From Ptiloglossa arizonensis (taxonomy: Eukaryota > Arthropoda > Insecta > Hymenoptera > Colletidae): a DNA stretch of 64,000 bases. The notes below the pieces were generated by a model that was not told the DNA's origin, made no database searches, and worked only from the letters and a program-made list of their open reading frames with translations. The stretch lies in assembly GCF_051014685.1 (NCBI RefSeq), contig NW_027478922.1, positions 186,001 through 250,000 on the forward strand, written 5' to 3'. Shown here in pieces: positions 50,830 to 61,959 of the stretch; position 1 is the first letter of the stretch; every line of letters begins with the position of its first letter. The position numbers and the translations under genes are program-made.

Positions 50830-53015
50830 GTTCTAGTTATGCTGGTCGATCATCAGAACTGCGAAAATTTTGAGTTTCTCAAACGTTTCTTACCTCCAAA
50901 CTGCCATATCTCGCGAACGGATTGACCAATCCGCAAAATTTCTGTTGCATCTGAAAGTAGAAACTCGGCCGATTTCAACGGTATGCGTACTTTTCCCCTA
51001 GGCCGTTCTAGTTATTCGTTTCGAGCATCAGAACTGCGAAAATGTTGAGTTTCTCAAGCGTTTCTTACCTACAAACTGCCATATCTCGCGAACGGATTGA
51101 GCAATCCTCAAAATTTCTGTTGCATCTGAAAGTAGAAACTCGCGCGATTACAACGGTATGCGTACTTTTCCCCTAGGTCGTTCTAGTTATTCGTTTCGAG
51201 CATCAGAACTGCGAAAATTTTGAGTTTCACAAGCGTTTCTTACCTCCAAACTGCCATATCTCGCGAACGGATTGACCAGTGCGCAAAATTTCTGTTGCAT
51301 CTGAAAGTAGAAACTCGCCCGATTACAACGGTATGCGTACTTTTCCCCTAGGCCGTTCTAGTTATTCGTTTCGAGCATCAGAACTGCGAAAATGTTGAGT
51401 TTCTCAAGCGTTTCTTACCTCCAAACTGCCATATTTCGCGAATGGATTGACCAATCCGCAAAATTTCTGTTGCATCTGAAAGTAGAAGCTCGCCCGATTA
51501 CAACGGTGTGCGTACTTTTCCCCTAGGCCGTTCTAGTTATTCGTTTCGAGCATCAGGACTGCGAAAATTTTGAGTTTCTCAAGCGTTTCTTTCTTCCAAA
51601 CTGCCATATCTCGCAAACAGATTGACCAATCCGCAAAATTTCTGTTGCATCTGAAAGTAGAAACTCGCCCGATTACAACTGTATGCGTACTTTTCCCCTA
51701 GTCCGTTCTAGTTATTCGTTTCGAGCATCAGAACTGCGAAAATTTTGAGTTTCTCAAGCGTTTCTTACCTCCAAACTGCCATATCTCGCGAGCGGATTGA
51801 CCAATCCGCAAAATTTCTGTTGCATCTGAAAGTAGAATCTCGCCCGATTACAACGGTGTGCGTACTTTTCCCCTAGGCCGTTCTAGTTATTCGTTTCGAG
51901 CATCAGAACTGCGAAAATTTTGAGTTTCTGAAGCGTTTCTTACCTCCAAACTGCCATATCTCGCGAACGGATTGACCAATCCGCAAAATTTCTGTTCCAT
52001 CTGAAAGTAGAAACTCGTCCGATTACAACTGTATGCGTACTTTTCCCCTAGACCGTTCTAGTTATGCTTGTCGATCATCAGAACTGCGAAAATTTTGAGT
52101 TTCTCAAACGTTTCTTACCTCCAAACTGCCATATCTCGCGAACGGATTGACCAATCCGCAAAATTTCTGTTGCATCTGAAAGTAGAAACTCGGCCGATTT
52201 CAACGGTATGCGTACTTTTCCCCTAGGCCGTTCTAGTTATTCGTTTCGAGCATCAGAACTGCGAAAATGTTGAGTTTCTCAAGCGTTTCTTACCTACAAA
52301 CTGCCATATCTCGCGAACGGATTGAGCAATCCTCAAAATTTCTGTTGCATCTGAAAGTAGAAACTCGCGCGATTACAACGGTATGCGTACTTTTCCCCTA
52401 GGTCGTTCTAGTTATTCGTTTCGAGCAACAGAACTGCGAAAATTTTGAGTTTCACAAGCGTTTCTTACCTCCAAACTGCCATATCTCGCGAACGGATTGA
52501 CCAGTGCGCAAAATTTCTGTTGCATCTGAAAGTAGAAACTCGCCCGATTACAACGGTATGCGTACTTTTCCCCTAGGCCGTTCTAGTTATTCGTTTCGAG
52601 CATCAGAACTGCGAAAATGTTGAGTTTCTCAAGCGTTTCTTACCTCCAAACTGCCATATTTCGCGAATGGATTGACCAATCCGCAAAATTTCTGTTGCAT
52701 CTGAAAGTAGAAGCTCGCCCGATTACAACGGTGTGCGTACTTTTCCCCTAGGCCGTTCTAGTTATTCGTTTCGAGCATCAGGACTGCGAAAATTTTGAGT
52801 TTCTCAAGCGTTTCTTACTTCCAAACTGCCATATCTCGCGAACAGATTGACCAATCCGCAAAATTTCTGTTGCATCTGAAAGTAGAAACTCGCCCGATTA
52901 CAACTGTATGCGTACTTTTCCCCTAGTCCGTTCTAGTTATTCGTTTCGAGCATCAGAACTGCGAAAATTTTGAGTTTCTCAAGCGTTTCTTACCTCCAAA
53001 CTGCTATATCTCGCG
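50830..53015. repeat. Tandem duplication of a 7-monomer unit (1225 bp)
   Basis: About 50830-51790 matches 52055-53015. The rare cggccgatttcaacgg is at 50966 and 52191, followed in both by gttgag, cctacaaac, tgagcaatcc (51098 and 52323), aggtcg, agtgcgc, catcagga and acagattg. Both read cctccaaac where older block copies read cctcgaaac. Confidence 0.9.
51098..51790. repeat. Zone II block copy 6, truncated
   Basis: It starts at tgagcaatcc and follows the block for about four monomers, then switches near 51790 (gagcggatt, agaatctcg) to a gtgtgcg and tctgaagcg arrangement. The ctgccaaa, ttaatcg and ttagctcc monomers are missing. Confidence 0.8.
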
Positions 53016-53487
53016 AACGGATTGACCAATCCGCAAAATTTCTGTTGCATCTGAAAGTAGAAACTCGCCCGATTACAACGGTATGCGTACTTTTCCCCTA
53101 GGCTGTTCTAGTTATTCGTTTCGAGCATCAGAACTGCGAAAATGTTGAGTTTCTCAAGCGTTTCTTACCTCCAAACTGCCATATCTCGCGAATGGATTGA
53201 CCAATCCGCAAAATTTCTGTTGCATCTGAAAGTAGAAGCTCGCCCGATTACAACGGTATGCGTACTTTTCCCCTAGGCAGTTCTAGTTAATCGTTTCGAG
53301 CATCAGAACTGCGAAAATTTTGAGTTTCTCAAGCGTTTCTTAGCTCCAAACTGCCATATCTCGCGAACGGATTGACCACTCCGCAAAATTTCTGTTGCAT
53401 CTGAAAGTAGAAAGTCGCCCGATTACAACGGTATGCGTACTTTTCCCCTAGACCGTTCTAGTTATGCTTGTCGAGCATCAGAACTGC
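52323..53487. repeat. Zone II block copy 7, one monomer short
   Basis: The block order is kept but shortened by exactly 175 bp. Near 53265 an agaagctcg monomer runs straight into ggcagttctagttaatcg, skipping the ctgccaaa/catacctcg and ctcgtccg parts. This hybrid monomer is the footprint of an unequal exchange in register. Confidence 0.82.
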
Positions 53488-56178
53488 GAAAATTTTGAGT
53501 TTCTCAAGCGTTTCTTACCTCCAAACTGCCATATCTCGCGAACGGATTGACTAATCCCCAAAATTTCTGTTGCATCTGAAAGTAGAAGCTCGCCCGATTA
53601 CAACGGTGTGCGTACTTTTCCCCTAGGCGGTTCTAGTTATTCGTTTCGAGCATCAGAACTGCGAAAATTTTGAGTTTCTCAAGCGTTTCTTACTTCCAAA
53701 CTGCCATATCTCGCGAACGGATTGACCAATCCGCAAAATTTCTGTTGCATCTGAAAGTAGAAACTCGTCCGATTACAACGGTATGCGTAATTTTCCCCTA
53801 GGCAGTTCTAGTTAATCGTTTCGAGCATCAGAACTGCGAAAATTTTGAGTTTCTCAAGCGTTTCTTACCTCCAAACTGCCATATTTCGCGAATGGATTGA
53901 CCAATCCGCAAAATTTCTGTTGCATCTGAAAGTAGAAACTCGCCCGATTACAACGGTATGCGTACTTTTCCCCTAGGCTGTTCTAGTTATTCGTTTCGAG
54001 CATCAGAACTGCGAAAATGTTGAGTTTCTCAAGCGTTCCTTACCTCCAAACTGCCATATCTCGCGAATGGATTGACCAATCCGCAAAATTTCTGTTGCAT
54101 CCTAAAGTAGAAGCTCGCCCGATTACAACGGTGTGCGTACTTTTCCCCTAGGCCGTTCTAGTTATTCGTTTCGAGCATCAGAACTGCGAAAATTTTGAGT
54201 TTCTGAAGCGTTTCTTACCTCCAAACTGCCATATCTCGCGAACGGATTGACCAATCCGCAAAATTTCTGTTCCATCTGAAAGTAGAAACTCGTCCGATTA
54301 CAACTGTATGCGTACTTTTCCCCTAGGCAGTTCTAGTTAATCGTTTCGAGCATCAGAACTGCGAAAATTTTGTGTTTCTCAAGTTTTTCATACTTCCAAA
54401 CTGCCATATCTCGCGAACGGATTGACCAATCCGCAAAATTTCTGTTGCATCTGAAAGTAGAAACTCGCCCGATTACAACGGTATGCGTACTTTTCCCCTA
54501 GGCCGTTCTGGTTATTCGTTTCGAGCATCAGAACTGTGAAAATTTTGAGTTTCTCAACCGTTTCTTACCTCCAAATTGCCATATCTCGCGAACGGATTGA
54601 CCAATCCGCAAAATTTTGGTTGCATCTGAAAGTAGAAAGTCGCCCGATTACAACGGTATGCGTACTTTTCCCCTAGGTCGTTCTAGTTATTCGTTTCGAG
54701 CATCAGAACTGCGAAAATTTTGAGTTTCTCAAGCGTTTCTTACCTCCAAACTGCCATATCTCGCGAACGGATGGACCAGTCCGCAAAATTTCTGTTGCAT
54801 CTGAAAGTAGAAACTCGCCCGATTACAACGGTATGCGTACTTTTCCCCTAGGCCGTTCTAGTTATTCGTTTCGAGCATCAGAACTGCGAAAATGTTGAGT
54901 TTCTCAAGCGTTTCTTACCTCCAAACTGCCATATTTCGCGAATGGATTGACCAATCCGCAATATTTCTGTTGCATCTGAAAGTAGAAGCTCGCCCGATTA
55001 CAACGGTGTGCGTACTTTTCCCCTAGGCCGTTCTAGTTATTCGTTTCGAGCGTCAGGACTGCGAAAATTTTGAGTTTCTCAAGCGTTTCTTACCTCCAAA
55101 CTGCCATATCTCGCGAATGGTGTGACCAATCCGCAAAATTTCTGTTGCATCTGAAAGTAGAAGCTCGCCCGATTACAACGGTATGCGTACTTTTCCCCTA
55201 GGCCGTTCTAGTTATTCGTTTCGAGCATCAGAACTGCAAAAATTTTGAGTTTCTCAAGCGTTTCTTACTTCCAAACTGCCATATCTCGCGAACAGATTGA
55301 CCAATCCGCAAAATTTCTGTTGCATCTGAAAGTAGAAACTCGTCCGAAAACAACGGTATGCGTACTTTTCCCCTAGACCGTTCTAGTTATGCTTGTCGAG
55401 CATCAGAACTGCGAAAATTTTGAGTTTCTCAAGCGTTTCTTACCTCCAAACTGCCATATCTCGCGAACGGATTGACTAATCCGCAAAATTTCTGTTGCAT
55501 CTGAAAGTAGAAGCTCGCCCGATTACAACGGTGTGCGTACTTTTCCCCTAGGCGGTTCTAGTTATTCGTTTCGAGCATCAGAACAGCGAAAATTTTGAGT
55601 TTCTCAAGCGTTTCTTACCTCCAATCTGCCATATCTCGCGAACGGATTGACCAATCCGCAAAATTTCTGTTGCATCTGAAAGTAGAAACTCGCCCGATTA
55701 CAACGGTATGCGTACTTTTCCCCTAGGCTGTTCTAGTTATTCGTTTCGAGCATCAGAACTGCGAAAATGTTGAGTTTCTCAAGCGTTCCTTACCTCCAAA
55801 CTGCCATATCTCGCGAATGGATTGACCAATCCGCAAAATTTCTGTTGCATCTGAAAGTAGAAGCTCGCCCGATTACAACGGTGTGCGTACTTTTCCCCTA
55901 GTCCGTTCTAGTTATTCGTTTCGAGCATCAGAACTGCGAAAATTTTGAGTTTCTGAAGCGTTTCTTACCTCCAAACTGCCATATCTCGCGAACGGATTGA
56001 CCAATCCGCAAAATTTCTGTTGCATCTGAAAGTAGAAACTCGCCCGATTACAACTGTATGCGTACTTTTCCCCTAGTCCGTTCTAGTTATTCGTTTCGAG
56101 CATCAGAACTGCGAAAATTTTGAGTTTCTCAAGCGTTTCTTACCTCCAAACTGCCATATCTCGCGAATGGATTGACCA

Positions 56179-56352
56179 ATCCGCAAAATTTCTGTTGCAT
56201 CTGAAAGTAGAAGCTCGCCCGATTACAACGGTAGGGGCACTCATCCCCTAGGCAGTTCTAGTTAATCGTTTCGAGCATCAGAACTGCGAAAATTTGAGTT
56301 TCTCAAGCGTTTCTTACTTCCAAACTGCCATATCTCGCGAACGGATTGACCA
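56179..56352. repeat. Aberrant 174-bp monomer
   Basis: This monomer has five substitutions within ten bases (56234, 56236, 56238, 56242, 56243; gtaggggcactcatcccc in place of gtatgcgtacttttcccc). It also holds the only single-base deletion found in the array (three t instead of four at 56293-56295). No other monomer has this cluster. It could be a repair scar or a patch of poor sequence. Confidence 0.85.
56293..56295. other. 1-bp deletion (t), register shift
   Basis: The gaaaattttgag box reads gaaaatttgag, so the A4T4 tract is A4T3 here and later monomer starts move back by one base. Confidence 0.93.
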
Positions 56353-56429
56353 ATCCGCAAAATTTCTGATGCATCTGAAAGTAGAAACTCGCCCGATTAC
56401 AACGGTATGCTTACTTTTCCCCTAGGCCG

Positions 56430-58520
56430 TTCTAGTTATTCGTTTCGAGCATCAGAACTGCCAAAATTTTGAGTTTCTCAAGCGTTTCTTACTTCCAAAC
56501 TGCCATACCTCGCGAACAGATTGACCAATCCGCAAAATTTCTGTTGCATCTGAAAGTAGAAACTCGTCCGATTACAACGGTATGCGTACTTTTCCCCTAG
56601 GCAGTTCTAGTTAATCGTTTCGAGCATCAGAACTGCGAAAATTTTGAGTTTCTCAAGCGTTTCTTAGCTCCAAACTGCCATATCTCGCGAACGGATTGAC
56701 CACTGCGCAAAATTTCTGTTGCATCTGAAAGTAGAAAGTCGCCCGATTACAACGGTATGCGTACTTTTCCCCTAGACCGTTCTAGTTATGCTTGTCGAGC
56801 ATCAGAACTGCGAAAATTTTGAGTTTCTCAAGCGTTTCTTACCTCCAAACTGCCATATCTCGCGAACGGATTGACCAATCCGCAAAATTTTTGTTGCATC
56901 TGAAAGTAGAAACTCGCCCGATTACAACTGTATGCGTACTTTTCCCCTAGTCCGTTCTAGTTATTCGTTTCGAGCATCAGAACTGCGAAAATTTTGAGTT
57001 TCTGAAGCGTTTCTTACCTCCAAACTGCCATATCTCGCGAACGGATTGACCAATCCGCAAAATTTTTGTTGCATCTGAAAGTAGAAAGTCGCCCGATTAC
57101 ATCGGTATGCGTACTTTTCCCCTAGTCCGTTCTAGTTATTCGTTTCGAGCATCAGAACTGCGAAAATTTTGAGTTTCTGATGCGTTTCTTACTTCCAAAC
57201 TGCCATATCTCGCGAACGGATTGACCAATCCGCAAAATTTCTGTTGCATCTGAAAGTAGAAACTCGCCCGATTACAACGGTATGCGTACTTTTCCCCTAG
57301 ACCGTTCTAGTTATGCTTGTCGAGCATCAGAACTGCGAAAATGTTGAGTTTCTCAAGCGTTCCTTACCTCCAAACTGCCATATCTCGCGAATGGATTGAC
57401 CAATCCGCAAAATTTCTGTTGCATCTGAAAGTAGAAGCTCGCCCGATTACAACGGTATGCGTACTTTTCCCCTAGGCCGTTCTAGTTATTCGTTTCGAGC
57501 ATCAGAACTGCCAAAATTTTGAGTTTCTCAAGCGTTTCTTACTTCCAAACTGCCATACCTCGCGAACAGATTGACCAATCCGCAAAATTTCTGTTGCATC
57601 TGAAAGTAGAAACTCGTCCGATTACAACGGTATGCGTACTTTTCCCCTAGGCAGTTCTAGTTAATCGTTTCGAGCATCAGAACTGCGAAAATTTTGAGTT
57701 TCTCAAGCGTTTCTTAGCTCCAAACTGCCATATCTCGCGAACGGATTGACCACTCCGCAAAATTTCTGTTGCATCTGAAAGTAGAAAGTCGCCCGATTAC
57801 AACGGTATGCGTACTTTTCCCCTAGACCGTTCTAGTTATGCTTGTCGAGCATCAGAACTGCGAAAATTTTGAGTTTCTCAAGCGTTTCTTACCTCCAAAC
57901 TGCCATATCTCGCGAACGGATTGACCAATCCGCAAAATTTTTGTTGCATCTGAAAGTAGAAACTCGCCCGATTACAACTGTATGCGTACTTTTCCCCTAG
58001 TCCGTTCTAGTTATTCGTTTCGAGCATCAGAACTGCGAAAATTTTGAGTTTCTGAAGCGTTTCTTACCTCCAAACTGCCATATCTCGCGAACGGATTGAC
58101 CAATCCGCAAAATTTTTGTTGCATCTGAAAGTAGAAAGTCGCCCGATTACATCGGTATGCGTACTTTTCCCCTAGTCCGTTCTAGTTATTCGTTTCGAGC
58201 ATCAGAACTGCGAAAATTTTGAGTTTCTGATGCGTTTCTTACTTCCAAACTGCCATATCTCGCGAACGGATTGACCAATCCGCAAAATTTCTGTTGCATC
58301 TGAAAGTAGAAACTCGCCCGATTACAACGGTATGCGTACTTTTCCCCTAGACCGTTCTAGTTATGCTTGTCGAGCATCAGAACTGCGAAAATGTTGAGTT
58401 TCTCAAGCGTTCCTTACCTCCAAACTGCCATATCTCGCGAATGGATTGACCAATCCGCAAAATTTCTGTTGCATCTGAAAGTAGAAGCTCGCCCGATTAC
58501 AACGGTTTGCGTACTTTTCC
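56430..58520. repeat. Tandem duplication of a 6-monomer unit (2 x 1050 bp)
   Basis: Copies about 56430-57470 and 57480-58520: ctgccaaaa (56459 and 57509), catacctcg, ggcagttctagttaatcg, ttagctcc, tttttgttgc twice, attacatcggtatg (57096 and 58146), tctgatgcg and cgttccttacctcc. Differences seen are few: ccactgcgc versus ccactccgc, and ggtatgcg versus ggtttgcg at the end. This is among the most recent-looking duplications in the window. Confidence 0.92.
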
Positions 58521-61500
58521 CCTAGGCCGTTCTAGTTAATCGTTTCGAGCATCAGAACTGCGAAAATTTTGTGTTTCTCAAGTTTTTCATACTTCCAAAC
58601 TGCCATATCTCGCGAACGGATTGACCAATCCGCAAAATTTCTGTTGCATCTGAAAGTAGAAAGTCGCCCGATTACAACGGTATGCGTACTTTTCCCCTAG
58701 GTCGTTCTAGTTATTCGTTTCGAGCATCAGAACTGCGAAAATTTTGAGTTTCTCAAGCGTTTCTTACCTCCAAACTGCTATATCTCGCGAACGGATTGAC
58801 CAGTCCGCAAAATTTCTGTTGCATCTGAAAGTAGAAACTCGCCCGATTACAACGGTATGCGTACTTTTCCCCTAGGCCGTTCTAGTTATGCTTGTCGAGC
58901 ATCAGAACTGCGAAAATTTTGAGTTTCTCAAGCGTTTCTTACCTCCAAACTGCCATATCTCGCGAACGGATTGACTAATCCGCAAAATTTCTGTTGCATC
59001 TGAAAGTAGAAGCTCGCCCGATTACAACGGTGTGCGTACTTTTCCCCTAGGCGGTTCTAGTTATTCGTTTCGAGCATCAGAACAGCGAAAATTTTGAGTT
59101 TCTCAAGCGTTTCTTACCTCCAATCTGCCATATCTCGCGAACGGATTGACCAATCCGCAAAATTTCTGTTGCATCTGGAAGTAGAAACTCGCCCGATTAC
59201 AACGGTATGCGTACTTTTCCCCTAGGCTGTTCTAGTTATTCGTTTCGAGCATCAGAACTGCGAAAATGTTGAGTTTCTCAAGCGTTCCTTACCTCCAAAC
59301 TGCCATATCTCGCGAATGGATTGACCAATCCGCAAAATTTCTGTTGCATCTGAAAGTAGAAGCTCGCCCGATTACAACGGTGTGCGTACTTTTCCCCTAG
59401 GCCGTTCTAGTTATTCGTTTCGAGCATCAGAACTGCGAAAATTTTGAGTTTCTCAAGCGTTTCTTACATCCAAACTGCCATATCTCGCGAACAGATTGAC
59501 CAATCCGCAAAATTTCTGTTGCATCTGAAAGTAGAAACTGGCCCGATTACAACTGTATGCGTACTTTTCCCCTAGTCCGTTCTAGTTATTCGTTTCGAGC
59601 ATCAGAACTGCGAAAATTTTGAGTTTCTGAAGCGTTTCTTACCTCCAAACTGCCATATCTCGCGAACGGATTGACCAATCCGCAAAATTTCTGTTGCATC
59701 TGAAAGTAGAAACTCGTCCGATTACAACGGTATGCGTACTTTTCCCCTAGGCAGTTCTAGTTAATCGTTTCGAGCATCAGAACTGCGAAAATTTTGCGTT
59801 TCTCAAGCGTTTCTTAGCTCCAAACTGCCATATCTCGCGAACGGATTGACCACTCCGCAAAATTTCTGTTGCATCTGAAAGTAGAAAGTCGCCCGCTTAC
59901 AACGGTATGCGTACTTTTCCCCTAGACCGTTCTAGTTATGCTTGTCGAGCATCAGAACTGCGAAAATTTTGAGTTTCTCAAGCGTTTCTTACCTCCAAAC
60001 TGCCATATCTCGCGAACGGATTGACCAATCCGCAAAATTTTTGTTGCATCTGAAAGTAGAAACTCGCCCGATTACAACTGTATGCGTACTTTTCCCCTAG
60101 TCCGTTCTAGTTATTCGTTTCGAGCATCAGAACTGCGAAAATTTTGAGTTTCTGAAGCGTTTCTTACCTCCAAACTGCCATATCTCGCGAACGGATTGAC
60201 CAATCCGCAAAATTTCTGTTCCATCTGAAAGTAGAACCTCGTCCGATTACAACGGTATGCGTACTTTTCCCCTAGGCAGTTCTAGTTAATCGTTTCGAGC
60301 ATCAGAACTGCGAAAATTTTGTGTTTCTCAAGTTTTTCATACATCCAAACTGCCGTATCTCGCGAACGGATTGACCAATCCGCAAAATTTCTGTTGCATC
60401 TGAAAGTAGAAACTCGCCCGATTACAACGGTAGGCGTACTTTTCCCCTAGGCCGTTCTGGTTATTCGTTTCGAGCATCAGAACTGTGAAAATTTTGAGTT
60501 TCTCAACCGTTTCTTACCTCCAAATTGCCATATCTCGCGAACGGATTGACCAATCCGCAAAATTTTTGTTGCATCTGAAAGTAGAAAGTCGCCCGATTAC
60601 AACGGTATGCGTACTTTTCCCCTAGTCCGTTCTAGTTATTCGTTTCGAGCATCAGAACTGCGAAAATTTTGAGTTTCTGATGCGTTTTTTACTTCCAAAC
60701 TGCCATATCTCGCGAACGGATTGACCAATCCGCAAAATTTCTGTTGCATCTGAAAGTAGAAACTCGCCCGATTACAACGGTATGCGTACTTTTCCCCTAG
60801 ACCGTTCTAGTTATGCTTGTCGAGCATCAGAACTGCGAAAATTTTGCGTTTCTCAAGCGTTTCTTACCTCCAAACCACCATATCTCGCGAACGGATTGAC
60901 TAATCCGCAAAATTTCTGTTGCATCTGAAAGTAGAAGCTCGCCCGATTACAACGGTGTGCGTACTCTTCCCCTAGGCGGTTCTAGTTATTCGTTTCGAGC
61001 ATCAGAACTGCGAAAATTTTGAGTTTCTCAAGCGTTTCTTACCTCCAAACTGCCATATCTCGCGAACGGATTGACCAATCCGCAAAATTTCTGTTGCATC
61101 TGAAAGTAGAAACTCGCCCGATTACAACGGTATGCGTACTTTTCCCCTAGGCTGTTCTAGTTATTCGTTTCGAGCATCAGAACTGCGAAAATGTTGAGTT
61201 TCTCAAGCGTTCCTTACCTCCAAACTGCCATATCTCGCGAATGGATTGACCAATCCGCAAAATTTCTGTTGCATCTGAAAGTAGAAGCTCGCCCGATTAC
61301 AACGGTTTGCGTACTTTTCCCCTAGGCCGTTCTAGTTATTCGTTTCGAGCATCAGAACTGCGAAAATTTTGAGTTTCTCAAGCGTTTCTTACATCCAAAC
61401 TGCCATATCTCGCGAACAGATTGACCAATCCGCAAAATTTCTGTTGCATCTGAAAGTAGAAACTCGCCCGATTACAACTGTATGCGTACTTTTCCCCTAG

Positions 61501-61959
61501 TCCGTTCTAGTTATTCGTTTCGAGCATCAGAACTGCGAAAATTTTGAGTTTCTGAAGCGTTTCTTACCTCCAAACTGCCATATCTCGCGAACGGATTGAC
61601 CAATCCGCAAAATTTCTGTTGCATCTGAAAGTAGAAACTCGTCCGATTACAACAGTATGCGTACTCTTCTCCTAGGCAGTTCTAGTTAATCGTTTCGAGC
61701 ATCAGAACTGCGAAAATTTTGAGTTTCTCAAGCGTTTCTTACCTCCAAACTGCCATATCTCGCGAACAGACTGACCAATCCGCAAAATTTCTGTTGCATC
61801 TGAAAGTAGAAACTCGCCCGATTACAACTGTATGCGTACTTTTCCCCTAGTCCGTTCTAGTTATTCGTTTCGAGCATCAGAACTGCGAAAATTTTGAGTT
61901 TCTGAAGCGTTTCTTACCTCCAAACTGCCATATCTCGCGAACGGATTGACCAATCCGCA

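Larger units (their letters stand above)
30200..53500. repeat. Array zone II, built on an eight-monomer block
   Basis: The zone is marked by a block of about eight monomers, in order: tgagcaatcc; ctcgcgcg with aggtcg, cacaagc and ctcgaaac; agtgcgc; gttgag with tttcgcgaatgg; gtgtgcg with catcagga and acagattg; tagtccg; aggctg with gaatgg; ctgccaaa with catacctcg; ggcagttctagttaatcg with ttagctcc; agaaagtcg with tagaccg and tgcttgtcgagc. Full or partial copies start at 31321, 34471, 38671, 41646, 44622, 51098 and 52323. Spacings are 18, 24, 17, 17, 37 and 7 monomers. Linkers between blocks reuse zone I type monomers. No gene is seen. Confidence 0.8.
55380..59399. repeat. Copies 20 monomers apart
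   Basis: About 55380-55900 matches 58879-59399 at 3499 bp (20 x 175 minus 1). Shared rare set: gcggttctag, gaacagcg (55581 and 59080), ccaatctgcc, aggctg with gttgag, and cgttccttacctcc with gaatgg. Confidence 0.85.
54230..60600. repeat. Copies 34 monomers apart
   Basis: About 54230-54650 matches 60179-60599 at 5949 bp (34 x 175 minus the 1-bp deletion near 56294). Shared in order: gttccatctg, ctcgtccg, ggcagttctagttaatcg, tcaagtttttcata, ttctggttattcg, gaactgtg, ctcaacc, caaattgcc. The part from ggtaggcg to ctgatgcg (60415-60720) recurs at 63215-63520, 16 monomers on. Confidence 0.82.
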
